Source of the DNA: WJJR01 sp964440935
GTDB taxonomy: Bacteria; Zixibacteria; MSB-5A5; WJJR01
DNA length: 64,000 nucleotides
Assembly: GCA_964440935.1 (NCBI GenBank)
Contig: CAYTTY010000007.1
Location: 1 to 64,000, forward strand
Direction: 5' to 3'
This document shows, in pieces, positions 8,753 to 20,886 of this stretch. Both the position numbers and the translations under genes were made by a program. Positions within the stretch are counted from its first letter, which is position 1. Each line of letters begins with the position of its first letter. The notes under the pieces are model-generated. The model ran no database searches and had not been told where the DNA came from. It saw nothing but the letters and a program-made list of their open reading frames with translations.

Positions 8753-9187
8753 CTATTGTTTCAGGAATTCCGCCAAATTCTCGTTGATAAAATACTCCCA
8801 CCCTCCGACACAGCTCTCACGTCGAAACTCAGGGATATCGTCGGGGAAAGTCTCACGGACATGATGGGTGAGGGTCAGTTTCGTTCCGGAGTCCTGCTGG
8901 GATAACACGAATTCCACATATCCCATACCCTGATAGCCTTCAAACCACCACTCGTAGGCGATCTTTTTACCCGGTTCCACCTCGGCGATACGCCAGCGAT
9001 GCGGAAAGATACGTCCATCGCTGTCGACATCGAATCCTGTTTCGAACCCCACTTCAGCTTTGAAGTCGGGAATGTTGTCGAAATACCATTGGACCATGAG
9101 ATCGCGATCGGTGATCGCCTTCCAGACGTCTTCAGCGGACCTTTTGAACGTCTGTTCTACGACAACGGGTGGTTCGTCTGCTCGCAT
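8753..9187 (-). CDS. SRPBCC-family protein (AHSA1-like)
   Basis: This 144-residue protein has the helix-grip START-like fold of the AHSA1/polyketide cyclase group. VVVEQTFKRSAEDVWKAITD begins the domain, then DLMVQWYF, WRIAEVEPGKKIAYEWWFEGY, a run ending LTLTHH, and a long C-terminal helix GGWEYFINENLAEFL. These proteins usually bind hydrophobic ligands in a cavity. GGAGGAATCT precedes the chosen ATG. It is monocistronic as far as visible. Confidence 0.88.
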   Translation of the reverse strand: MRADEPPVVVEQTFKRSAEDVWKAITDRDLMVQWYFDNIPDFKAEVGFETGFDVDSDGRIFPHRWRIAEVEPGKKIAYEWWFEGYQGMGYVEFVLSQQDSGTKLTLTHHVRETFPDDIPEFRRESCVGGWEYFINENLAEFLKQ

Positions 9188-9271
9188 GTGAGATTCCTCC
9201 GTGCGTGGGTTTGGTTGATAGTATAGGGACAACGGTCAGTCGATGCACGAGGATAGATGGGGCAAACGGAC

Positions 9272-9321
9272 GTAGTCGTCCGGCCGTCTCAGCCGGAGTG
9301 CGGGCGCGGTGCCCGCTCTAC
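9272..9321. repeat. Two-hairpin dispersed repeat (copy 1)
   Basis: A block of about 50 bases starts GTAGTCGTCCGGCC and ends GCCCGCTCTAC. It contains a CCGGC/GCCGG hairpin and a GCGGGC/GCCCGC hairpin. Related blocks lie at 13453-13500 and, partially, at 10747-10777, all intergenic. The layout is REP-like, but no REP transposase gene is in the window. Confidence 0.6.
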
Positions 9322-9448
9322 ACTTCAGGCGCCCCTGACGCCCTCGCTCCGTTGTGGTGCCCCACCGCTTGCGGTGGGTTCAGAGTATACGAAGACACCA
9401 ATTCAGTATTCACACGCCGCTGTCCGAACAATTCACCGTAATGTGTCG

Positions 9449-9467
9449 GGGCGTATTTCATACGCCC
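9449..9467. repeat. GGGCGTAT hairpin (copy 1)
   Basis: GGGCGTAT (9449-9456), loop TTC, ATACGCCC (9460-9467). The stem is perfect at 8 bp. The same stem recurs at 9495-9513 and 35178-35204. Confidence 0.6.
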
Positions 9468-9494
9468 GGATTTGGCTCAGGTCGGCACACCGAA

Positions 9495-9513
9495 GGGCGT
9501 ATGCAATACGCCC
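9495..9513. repeat. GGGCGTAT hairpin (copy 2)
   Basis: GGGCGTAT (9495-9502), loop GCA, ATACGCCC (9506-9513), 28 bases after the previous copy. It is too far from any stop codon and lacks the T-run expected of a terminator. Confidence 0.6.
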
Positions 9514-9612
9514 CTACGAAGCAATTTATTCTGCGATGTCAGACGGCTGAGACCCGGACAAACGTCCGGGCCACCCGTTGTTTCCACAATATGACGGCGA
9601 GGCACTAAACCT

Positions 9613-9831
9613 TTATGAGGTCGAATCACCATCCTGCTCTTTCGCCTTCCACCGTGCAACCAGATCATCAAAGCGTTCATCCAGGTGCGACACAAACCAT
9701 TCATCGATGAGTGATTTCTTGAACCGCCACTCTTTGCCGAGCTTGGCCCCCGGGATGCGGCCCTCCTGCGCCCAAGTGTAGATCGTCTGTGGCCGCACCT
9801 TCAGATAGGCGGCAACCTCCTCGAGTGTCAT
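9613..9831 (-). CDS. Excisionase-family helix-turn-helix protein
   Basis: This 72-residue protein is a winged helix-turn-helix of the excisionase/MerR-like type. MTLEEVAAYLKVRPQTIYTW is the HTH, and EGRIPGAKLGKEWRFKKS is the wing that typically contacts DNA. A charged C-terminal tail follows. Such free-standing HTH proteins act as small DNA-binding regulators or phage/integrative-element excision factors. It sits 4 bases after the membrane-protein gene (9836-10624). An in-frame TTG at 9846 would overlap that gene, so the two are probably co-transcribed. No integrase is nearby. Confidence 0.85.
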   Translation of the reverse strand: MTLEEVAAYLKVRPQTIYTWAQEGRIPGAKLGKEWRFKKSLIDEWFVSHLDERFDDLVARWKAKEQDGDSTS

Positions 9832-9835
9832 GATA

Positions 9836-10624
9836 TCAGTCTGCAAAGAGTGAATCCTCGACGTCGAGCCAAGTTGACGATGTGTCGGGCCGGGCGTTGG
9901 CGGGACGGCTATCTATTGTCACACGCGGGGTCGTCAACGTGTCGCCTTCCACCAGCTTGCCGAATGAATACACAATGGCCGCGTAGAAATTGCCCTCGTA
10001 GTGGCGCACGACCTTGAATGGCTCGCTGGGATCATTGAGAAATGGACGCAGGTTCCACGCGAGCTGGATCCCGACGAACGCGACAATCACGATCCAGATA
10101 CGAAACACGACCACGCCCGCCTGCGGGTAGACATGCCGCTGCTCACACGAATACCGCAGGGCATCGACAACGATCTTCATCCCAAACAGACCCGAAAGTC
10201 CGACGATGGCGATGTGCAGCAACTGCAGGAAATGGTAATTCCCACCGGTCAGCAGGAAGATGACAATGATCGGGATAAACGACACCATGACGGCAGTCAC
10301 CAGCACGAATCCCGAGAGAATGACCGATGCCATTGGCAGCAGGCCGAGCTTCGAGCCCAGGATGCTCTGGATGATGTACAGTGCGGGAAAGCAAATCGCA
10401 ATCGCCGCCAAAAAAAGCAGCGGGAGCTTGACCCCGGCCGCCACCGCCTTTAGCGCGCTGTGATAACTCCCCATCACCGCGCCATAGACAAAGCTCAAGA
10501 CGATGACGATCAGCAGTTGATGCGCCACACGCCGTCCGGCGTCGGCCTCATCGGTGACTTCGGCATAGAACTTGTCCCCCTCCTGGATCGCCGGGAAATA
10601 CCGTTGGAGCAGATTCTGACCCAT
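9836..10624 (-). CDS. Polytopic membrane protein of unknown function
   Basis: This 262-residue protein has about six hydrophobic segments, approximately residues 36-58, 68-88, 96-118, 120-142, 150-165 and 172-192. A soluble tail of about 70 residues follows, with a YxAxxYSFGKLVEG segment. The pattern loosely resembles Yip1-like or other small inner-membrane proteins, but I do not recognise the family. Downstream is the HTH gene, which may regulate it. The upstream DNA is unusually AT-rich and probably contains its promoter. Confidence 0.75.
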   Translation of the reverse strand: MGQNLLQRYFPAIQEGDKFYAEVTDEADAGRRVAHQLLIVIVLSFVYGAVMGSYHSALKAVAAGVKLPLLFLAAIAICFPALYIIQSILGSKLGLLPMASVILSGFVLVTAVMVSFIPIIVIFLLTGGNYHFLQLLHIAIVGLSGLFGMKIVVDALRYSCEQRHVYPQAGVVVFRIWIVIVAFVGIQLAWNLRPFLNDPSEPFKVVRHYEGNFYAAIVYSFGKLVEGDTLTTPRVTIDSRPANARPDTSSTWLDVEDSLFAD

Positions 10625-10887
10625 ACCACCTCCGATCGGTTTCTGGAAGAAAGATCGGGGTTTATTTTACTGTGTACAATTAGTTTTTATTGTTTATTAC
10701 TGTTTGTTACTTTTTAATATGATCAATTGAACCCACATTGGCCGTTGTAGTCCGGCCGATCGGCCGGGATGCGGGCGTTGGTTTACAGATAAGCCCACCT
10801 ACTTTGAGATGAGTACCTGACACGCAATGGCGATTTCTGTACACATGTGACATATGTGACACATCAAACCACTCAGGAGGTTGTACC
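10625..10887. other. AT-rich divergent promoter region
   Basis: The segment 10656-10730 is a run of A/T-rich DNA, far below the GC of the window. It lies between the minus-strand membrane-protein gene and the plus-strand small gene. A partial copy of the dispersed two-hairpin repeat lies at 10747-10777. No gene is seen. Confidence 0.5.
10846..10861. promoter_or_regulatory. Tandem TGTGACA repeat, possible operator
   Basis: TGTGACA occurs twice (10846-10852 and 10855-10861), separated by TA. This gives a 9-base period, ending 13 bases before the ribosome binding site of the next gene. It could be a regulator site; the regulator is not known. Confidence 0.4.
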
Positions 10888-11142
10888 GTGCCCACTCGAG
10901 TTCAAGTAATCCAAGAGACGAGAACAACGGAGACAAGGCAGGACTGGGTACTTTGTTTACAGTGGTGTCAGTATGTCTATGATGCTGGCACGAGTGAACA
11001 CGGGTACCGTTTCATCTGGCGGAGGCCCGATGGAAGTCTGCAGCCAGCCCGGGGGCAAGCACGAATCCCAAACCTGGCAATCGCATCGGAGCTGGTGGCG
11101 AATGCACGCGCTGAGGGCTGGGGGAATCACCAGGGAGATTAG
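10888..11142 (+). CDS. Small conserved-looking hypothetical protein
   Basis: This 84-residue soluble protein starts at GTG, with a perfect AGGAGG 7 bases upstream. The sequence is rich in Trp and Arg (WVLCLQWCQYVYD, YRFIWRRPDGSLQPARGQAR) and has a short C-terminal helix (AIASELVANARAEGWG). Its composition and the strong ribosome binding site argue for a real gene. I do not recognise a named family, although the YRFIWRRPDGS segment looks like a conserved core. It may be controlled through the tandem TGTGACA repeat upstream. Confidence 0.6.
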   Translation: MPTRVQVIQETRTTETRQDWVLCLQWCQYVYDAGTSEHGYRFIWRRPDGSLQPARGQARIPNLAIASELVANARAEGWGNHQGD

Positions 11143-11172
11143 AGCAATTGTCAGATTTCCTGTCCGATTGAG
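11141..11172 (-). repeat. TCTGACAAT repeat (inverted copy)
   Basis: Read on the minus strand, this segment (ACAGGAAATCTGACAATTGC) resembles the second half of the repeats at 11366 and 11727. It overlaps the last codon of the small upstream gene. Confidence 0.4.
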
Positions 11173-11365
11173 AAAGAGTGAGACTTGTTTCACTTGGCGT
11201 TCAGGTTCGGGGGCCACGGGCCTTTTGGGCCCGTGAACCGGGCTCGTGTGAACGTGGAACCACGGGCCTGAAGGGCGAGTTGAAAAACGTGTGTCATTGC
11301 AGATGACGTGATCTTGTCGGCACCTGGCATTGCTGAAAACTCAGACTTTTCAACACGCCCCTGAA

Positions 11366-11412
11366 GGCCCGTGGCACTCCAATGCGAACGGACAATACTT
11401 CTGACAATCGCG
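11366..11412 (+). repeat. GGCCCGTGGCACTCC repeat (copy 1)
   Basis: GGCCCGTGGCACTCCAATGC is identical to the start of the block at 11727. A diverged tail follows, in which TCTGACAA is conserved in both. Confidence 0.55.
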
Positions 11413-11726
11413 CTATTGTCGTGTCCCAGAAATAGCTTCAAGAAGTCGCTTCCACGACGGGTGCCATCACGCGCCCTCGCGTGACGGCTATCTCCTTTCC
11501 GGACAAGGCGTCACCCGCTCATGCTACGTAGCAGGCACTTCGCAGAGTAGCAAGGGCGGGTGACGCCAGAGGGTACAAGTTCGTACAGACGCTGATGAAA
11601 CGTATTGCTGGGACACAACACTACATGCGATAACAAAAGGAAGCAAATCTACTTTTGAACGGTTGATTGTGAGCACGAGAATCTCATCCCACCGCAAGCG
11701 GTGGGGCATCCCGCCACGGATCTGCC

Positions 11727-11774
11727 GGCCCGTGGCACTCCAATGCAAATGGAAAGGAATTCTGACAAACGCTA
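11727..11774 (+). repeat. GGCCCGTGGCACTCC repeat (copy 2)
   Basis: Direct copy of the block at 11366-11412. The first 20 bases are identical; the tail diverges but keeps TTCTGACAA. The function is unknown. Confidence 0.55.
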
Positions 11775-11957
11775 TAAGCCCCACTGCTGTGAGATCGTCA
11801 CGGTAATCGCGCCGCGGCAAGTGGAGCGCGGACTCTGACTGTGGGGTAGCCAAAGCGGGACTGTCGGGCAATCGGGCGGGGCGACTGCACGACAGCCCCG
11901 AAACCCCGTCCTCTGATGAAGACGGGGGATGAGTTTCTGCTGATCAACAGGTGTGGG

Positions 11958-12437
11958 TTACTCGCCGGAGTCAGCCTCGACGGGTGTCATCGCGACGAAG
12001 TCGAAGACATACAGCCACTCGTTCTTCTCGTTCGGCATGCGGACATCGTTGAAGTCGGCGCGCAGCGTCGCTACGGTGCCGTCTTCCATCGTCATCTTTG
12101 CCATGCAGTGGCCCACGGTGATCATGCTGGTCCCGCGGAATGTGTTGTGCTCGACCCAATCACTGAGTTCCATCGTCGAGACCCCGTTGAACATGCCCTT
12201 AAAATACTCCCGAATAGCGTCGCGACCGACGAGGGGATTGTCCATACCGGGCTCGCCCATGACAGCGTCTTCGGCGTAGGTCAGCGCGACAGCGTCGGCG
12301 TCGAGTGCGGCCATCGCCTTCTTGAACGTCTCGGTGGTCTCCTTGCAGCCGGCCAGGGCCTTGTCCTCGGCGCTGTCCTGGGCGAGCGCCACGAGCGGGA
12401 TACAGCAAAGAAGCAGAGCAACAACTACGCGTTTCAT
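11958..12437 (-). CDS. Secreted SnoaL/NTF2-like protein
   Basis: This 159-residue protein has a Sec signal peptide (MKRVVVALLLCCIPLVALAQ) and then an NTF2/SnoaL-like cone-shaped fold. An N-terminal helix (KALAGCKETTETFKKAMAAL) is followed by DADAVALTYAEDAVMGEPG, LVGRDAIREYFKGMF, and C-terminal strands with FNDVRM and WLYVFDFVAM. Periplasmic members usually bind small ligands or act as scaffolds; no catalytic pair is evident. GGAGGACCG supports the start. Confidence 0.87.
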   Translation of the reverse strand: MKRVVVALLLCCIPLVALAQDSAEDKALAGCKETTETFKKAMAALDADAVALTYAEDAVMGEPGMDNPLVGRDAIREYFKGMFNGVSTMELSDWVEHNTFRGTSMITVGHCMAKMTMEDGTVATLRADFNDVRMPNEKNEWLYVFDFVAMTPVEADSGE

Positions 12438-12638
12438 CGGTCCTCCGTTGAGAATGGTTAGACTACTAAAGGTGAAACATCAAAACCAACTTACCAGAGT
12501 GTCGGCTGGGTCGGAGGAATAACGGGCGTGCCGCAGGAAAAGAAAAGTTGAAAAGTCGGGTATTTTGTTTGCCGCCGGAAGAGGTGTCTGGAACTCCGTG
12601 GCAAGAAGCTGCTGTCAGGTCACTCCTGAAAGCACAGA

Positions 12639-12762
12639 ACCCCCGTCCACTCAAGGCGGACGGGGGTTCGATTTAATCCCGGCAGCGTTCTACTCTCCCA
12701 ACGCCCTCGCGGAGGCAGTACCGTCGCCTCGTTCATGCTCGGGGCGAGCGACGCTGAGGGGC
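12639..12762 (-). pseudogene. Decayed second copy of the 5S rRNA 3' end plus terminator
   Basis: Bases 12639-12726 match 13521-13608, the terminator and 3' part of the intact 5S gene, at 83 of 88 positions without gaps. Then 24 extra bases (12727-12750), themselves a hairpin, interrupt the match. It resumes for 12 bases (12751-12762) and ends, so the 5' third of 5S is missing. The terminator stem (ACCCCCGTCC/GGACGGGGGT) is intact and would still end transcripts on the minus strand. It directly follows the hepT stop. Confidence 0.85.
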
Positions 12763-12779
12763 ATCGCCTCGGCGCCGAA

Positions 12780-13124
12780 TCACCCGATTCTTGACAAGGC
12801 ACACTGGAGTTGATCCACCAGCGATGGAAGATCGTCCTTGATCGTTTCCAGAAGCACTTCGAAATCGACCTCGTCGTAGGCGTGGATGAGTCGATTGCGC
12901 ATCGTGATGACATCTCGCCAAGGAATCTCAGGTGTCTGAGTACGCGCCTCTTGGGAGACTCGATTCGCCGCCTCGCCGATAATCGAGATCAGCCGCGTGA
13001 GGGCAAGCGTCTGTATTCTGTCTCTCTCAAACTCTTCGGGTGCACTGACTGTGCAGATGGAGATCGCTTCCAATGCGTGATCGAGCATGTGTTGCAGCGA
13101 TGTCCGATCGTCATGCTGCGTCAT
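12780..13124 (-). CDS. hepT: HEPN-domain RNase toxin HepT
   Basis: This 114-residue all-helical HEPN protein carries the RNase motif Rx4HxY as R76..H81..Y83 (MRNRLIHAY). HepT toxins of HEPN-MNT modules cleave RNA unless the partner MntA adenylylates the Tyr of this motif. The start overlaps the mntA stop by 14 bases, so the pair is translationally coupled, in the antitoxin-first order usual for the family. The ATG at 13124 was chosen by alignment with family length (about 110-140 residues). The gene sits between the two copies of the 5S 3' end. Confidence 0.93.
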   Translation of the reverse strand: MTQHDDRTSLQHMLDHALEAISICTVSAPEEFERDRIQTLALTRLISIIGEAANRVSQEARTQTPEIPWRDVITMRNRLIHAYDEVDFEVLLETIKDDLPSLVDQLQCALSRIG

Positions 13125-13410
13125 ATAAAACTTCCGCCTCTCGCACCACGCTGTCGCGGTAGTACTTGCTGAGGAATCCAAGTGTATTAAGATCCGCTTC
13201 ACGCCCCAGCATGTCAGAGAGATCGTTCTGAGCACGGGCGAGGCCCAGGAGCCCCGGTACCTTCCCCTCCTCAAACTCCACCAGCACGTCGACGTCGCTG
13301 TCGGGGCCGAAATCGTCGCGAAGGACGGAGCCGAAGAAGGCGAGGCGGCGAATGTGGTGGCGCCGGCAAAAGGCGGCGATTTGGTCTTTATCGATCGGGA
13401 TGCGGACCAT
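13111..13410 (-). CDS. mntA: Minimal nucleotidyltransferase antitoxin MntA
   Basis: This 99-residue nucleotidyltransferase has the GSx10DxD signature, G27-S28 ... D39-V-D41 (FFGSVLRDDFGPDSDVDVLV), and a further acidic position at D73. In HEPN-MNT systems this enzyme transfers AMP from ATP to the HepT Tyr and neutralises the toxin. It is upstream of and overlaps hepT. No strong Shine-Dalgarno is seen before the ATG at 13410. The leader between 13411 and the 5S terminator carries one dispersed two-hairpin repeat (13453-13500), so transcription could begin there or read through from the rRNA operon. Confidence 0.93.
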   Translation of the reverse strand: MVRIPIDKDQIAAFCRRHHIRRLAFFGSVLRDDFGPDSDVDVLVEFEEGKVPGLLGLARAQNDLSDMLGREADLNTLGFLSKYYRDSVVREAEVLYDAA

Positions 13411-13452
13411 GGTGTAGGTTATACGATGCAATCGGTGATTGGGCAATCCCGT

Positions 13453-13500
13453 TGTCGTCCGCCCCCCTCGGCCGGACTGCGGGCGAGGCGCCCGTACTAC
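13453..13500. repeat. Two-hairpin dispersed repeat (copy 2)
   Basis: This block is related to 9272-9321: a TGTCGTCC start, CGGCCGGACTGCGGGCG in the middle and GGCGCCCGTACTAC at the end. It lies upstream of mntA and downstream of the 5S terminator. Confidence 0.55.
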
Positions 13501-13518
13501 AAGAAAACGCGTACAGAA

Positions 13519-13550
13519 AAACCCCCGTCCACCCAAGGCGGACGGGGGTT
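13519..13550 (-). terminator. rRNA operon terminator
   Basis: On the minus strand, AACCCCCGTCC and GGACGGGGGTT form an 11-bp stem with a 9-base loop, followed by TTT, 11 bases after the 5S 3' end. It ends the rRNA operon. A near-identical copy follows the hepT gene at 12639-12668. Confidence 0.9.
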
Positions 13551-13560
13551 CGATTTAATC

Positions 13561-13677
13561 CCGGCAGCGATCTACTCTCCCAACCCCCTCGCGGGGGCAG
13601 TACCATCGACGCTGAGGGGCTTAACTGCCGTGTTCGGAATGGGAACGGGTGTTTCCCCCTCGCTATTGCCACCGGAA
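13561..13677 (-). rRNA. rrf: 5S ribosomal RNA
   Basis: On the minus strand the sequence begins TCCGGTGGC and ends near GCTGCCGGGA, which pair as helix I. It contains the conserved CCCATTCCGAACACGG loop and GGTACTGC...GGGAGAGTAG regions of bacterial 5S rRNA. Length is about 117 nt; the exact ends are estimated. It lies 131 bases downstream of the 23S gene and is followed by a strong terminator. Confidence 0.95.
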
Positions 13678-13808
13678 ACTCGTGGCGATTTGTCGATCGA
13701 TTCGCCGACAACTTCACACTGGAAATTCGTTCGAACACTGTCCTGTCGATCAATCAGCACACCTTAGGATTATCTTTTCACCCTGTCGGAGCGGTAAAAA
13801 AATTAATC

Positions 13809-17263
<3,455 letters not shown>

Positions 17264-17333
17264 GAAAATCCTTTGATGTCTCGATCGATCGACTCGGACA
17301 GTTAACTGTTCGAGACGAATTTTCCAGTATGAA

Positions 17334-17347
17334 GTTGTCAAAGAACA
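17334..17347 (-). promoter_or_regulatory. boxA-like antitermination element before 23S
   Basis: Minus-strand TGTTCTTTGACAAC, 71 bases upstream of the 23S 5' end. It resembles the boxA consensus recognised by NusB-S10, which keeps RNA polymerase termination-resistant in rRNA operons. A similar element precedes 16S. Confidence 0.75.
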
Positions 17348-17412
17348 GATCGACGGCCACCCCGCGTCGCGGAATGGCGAAAATCTGTTGTGGGTTGCGG
17401 AGCGGTCAGTCT

Positions 17413-17488
17413 TGGTGGAGACGACCGGGATCGAACCGGTGACCTACGGCGTGCAAAGCCGTCGCTCTCCCAACTGAGCTACGCCCCC
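17413..17488 (-). tRNA. tRNA-Ala (UGC)
   Basis: A 76-nt cloverleaf starting GGGGGCGTAGCTCAGTTGGG, with anticodon loop TTTGCAC. The 3' CCA is encoded. It is in the 16S-23S spacer, after tRNA-Ile, the common bacterial arrangement. Confidence 0.97.
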
Positions 17489-17549
17489 AATCCGTCCGGC
17501 GGGTCACCCCCGCCGCCCCGTCGCACAGAGTTCATCGGTCGCGCCCAAT

Positions 17550-17626
17550 TGGTGGGCCTAGGTAGATTTGAACTACCGACCTCGCGCTTATCAGGCGCGC
17601 GCTCTAACCAACTGAGCTATAGGCCC
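17550..17626 (-). tRNA. tRNA-Ile (GAU)
   Basis: A 77-nt cloverleaf starting GGGCCTATAGCTCAGTTGGT, with anticodon loop CTGATAA and an encoded CCA. It is the first tRNA of the 16S-23S spacer. Confidence 0.97.
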
Positions 17627-17847
17627 GTACAGAAGACGCCGCCCTGTGGCGAACCGCGTCGTTGCGGGGCCTACCGAGATCTCCGCGGTCCGGGCGCCGA
17701 TGACGATCACGGCCTGCGGACCCCGAAGCCCCCGCTCAGATGAACTCCAAAATACGATAGCGAGACAGGTCTGCGGTCAGACTGATGCGTCGACCTTGGT
17801 TGCGTACCAGTGCGCCGAAACACACCGGAACACACCATACTCCTTAG

Positions 17848-19396
<1,549 letters not shown>

Positions 19397-19540
19397 GAAA
19401 TATCGAAAAATCTCTATTTACCCAGAAGGGACGATCCAAATAGAACGTCCGGTTGTTCGAACTTCTTGACCTTTGGAAACCATGACTGGCTTCCGCGGGC
19501 CCGCATCAGATCTCACTTTAGACCTGTCATCGCTATGCAA

Positions 19541-19553
19541 TTTTCAAAGAACA
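19541..19553 (-). promoter_or_regulatory. boxA-like antitermination element before 16S
   Basis: Minus-strand TGTTCTTTGAAAA in the leader about 145 bases upstream of 16S. Its sequence is close to the element before 23S. A GC-rich hairpin (TTTGCCGCTTTGCGGC) lies just upstream. Confidence 0.7.
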
Positions 19554-19587
19554 AAACCCACTCGCCGCCGCAAAGCGGCAAACTTCT

Positions 19588-19615
19588 AAAATAGCCCTCT
19601 TACAACCAATGTCAA
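19588..19615 (-). promoter_or_regulatory. rRNA operon promoter
   Basis: Minus-strand TTGACA (19615-19610), a 16-base spacer, then TATTTT (19593-19588), about 190 bases upstream of the 16S 5' end. The -35 is consensus, and the position relative to boxA and 16S is as expected for a sigma-70 rrn promoter. Confidence 0.75.
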
Positions 19616-19811
19616 GTTCTTTGAGGGCCAAGATTTAACTTATTTGTTCTGCCCCCTTGGCAAAGACAATTACGCGCTTCCACAGATGCTGTTTGAACCT
19701 TAACTCGTATCGGCAGGGCTTTGTGCAAAAATGACTGATTTCGCTCAAATCCCGCGTCTTTTCAACAGCCAATCCCCCAACGGGGGCTCTCCTCTTCGCC
19801 TCAAAAAACTC

Positions 19812-19884
19812 AGCCACCGAGCGGGGTCGAACCGCTGACCTGTCGATTACGAATCGACTGCTCTACCAACTGAGCTACGGTGGC
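19812..19884 (-). tRNA. tRNA-Thr (CGU)
   Basis: A 73-nt cloverleaf starting GCCACCGTAGCTCAGTTGGT, with anticodon loop TTCGTAA. CCA is not encoded, and a run of six T follows almost directly on the minus strand, probably terminating the transcript before the rRNA promoter. Confidence 0.96.
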
Positions 19885-20008
19885 AAAGCGGCGCGTAATA
19901 AATGGTCCGTCTGGCGAAAATCCAAAAGATTTCGGGCCGAAAGACCACCTTCTGAGCCCCTCCCAGACGACCGTTCTGATCAATCTCTACCACCGACTCG
20001 CAATCAAA

Positions 20009-20081
<73 letters not shown>

Positions 20082-20176
20082 AATCGTGAGGGGTCATCCC
20101 CCAAAAAACAGGTCGGTTGATAGCACCGGATTGGCGCACGTGTCAACTGCTTTTGGAGCACACGGACAGACGCGTG

Positions 20177-20761
20177 TCACTCAGAGCCCTCGTCCTCGGG
20201 ATTCTCGGCGGTCTTCCCCCACGGCGCCGGGGGGGCCTCGCGCGTGAGTTCAAAGTCCGGAGTCACCGAATTCAGAGTCGCCGTGACAAACATCAGCACG
20301 TTCTCCGGCGGCAATTGGACACTCGCCATCCGAAAATCATCCATCGGGAACTCGCCCGGTGTGCTCACATGCACCTGCAACAACGGCCCCCGTCCCGACG
20401 GAATCGGATCCGCCTGAACAGTCGTATTCTTCGCCCACATGACTTGGACCAGAAGCGTTTGATTCTCAGATCGATAGACAGGCTCAACCACGGGGAAATC
20501 GGCAATCACCCCGCCAGCCGTCACTATTGAATCAAAAGCCAGCGAGTCCCCCGCGGCGAACTTAAACGGGAGCGTCATCGCCAGGACATTGTTTGTGTTG
20601 GTCATCCAAAATTCCACGATTGCGCTGTTTGGGCTTGCACCAGGCTTAAGATGAGCGGTCAATTTGTCGCGCAACTCATCGTCGGCAACAGAATTGCCGG
20701 CCTGCATCACCATCAGTGCCAAGCCGATGATCACAGCCACTCCACGGACTGTCGATTTCAT
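20177..20761 (-). CDS. Secreted protein with a cohesin-like beta-sandwich
   Basis: This 194-residue protein has a Sec signal peptide (to about residue 27, ...GNSVADD). One domain follows whose strand pattern (SAIVEFWMTNTNNVLAMTLPF, DSLAFDSIVTAGG, LLVQVMWA, GPLLQVHVST) resembles cohesin-like or BACON-type sandwiches. It recalls the N-terminal domain of the two giant surface proteins at 30.4-40.4 kb. The last 20 residues are acidic and Pro-rich. The second of two in-frame ATGs was preferred because GAGGAG lies 7 bases upstream. Function is unknown; a periplasmic or surface location is likely. Confidence 0.75.
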   Translation of the reverse strand: MKSTVRGVAVIIGLALMVMQAGNSVADDELRDKLTAHLKPGASPNSAIVEFWMTNTNNVLAMTLPFKFAAGDSLAFDSIVTAGGVIADFPVVEPVYRSENQTLLVQVMWAKNTTVQADPIPSGRGPLLQVHVSTPGEFPMDDFRMASVQLPPENVLMFVTATLNSVTPDFELTREAPPAPWGKTAENPEDEGSE

Positions 20762-20886
20762 TGTCATGCTCCTCTTCGACAGAAACTCTCTCCAATGCCC
20801 ACTTCAGGAATATCGACCATCGCATACACCCCTCGAGCGAATCCTAACATACATCTATACTTGGAGTGACGCCAGCGATGACTGAA

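Larger units (their letters stand above)
9188..9612. other. Non-coding stretch packed with short hairpins
   Basis: No gene was recognised in these 425 bases. The stretch instead holds a string of perfect or near-perfect inverted repeats: a two-hairpin element at 9272-9321, CCACCGC/GCGGTGG near 9362, two GGGCGTAT/ATACGCCC hairpins, and CCGGAC/GTCCGG near 9556. Some are shared with other intergenic sites in the window. Confidence 0.6.
11143..11957. other. Repeat-rich non-coding region
   Basis: These 815 bases have no convincing gene. They hold two direct copies of a repeat of about 48 bases and one inverted partial copy, several GGCCC/GGGCC palindromes near 11212-11275, and a CCCACCGC/GCGGTGGG palindrome near 11689. 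The open frames on the minus strand share the repeat-encoded HWSATG peptide and are judged spurious. Confidence 0.55.

Noticed and set aside
9449..9513. The paired GGGCGTAT hairpins as transcription terminators
   Set aside because: They lie far from both flanking stops and have no T-run. They also recur elsewhere as stand-alone repeats.
9613..9831. Excisionase-like HTH gene as a sign of an integrated prophage or element
   Set aside because: No integrase, phage structural gene or attachment-site pair is seen nearby. The gene is coupled to a membrane-protein gene instead.
11190..11871. Two minus-strand frames (11190-11441, 11524-11871)
   Set aside because: Both are built from the repeated blocks, share the HWSATG peptide for that reason, lack ribosome binding sites and have no protein-like composition.
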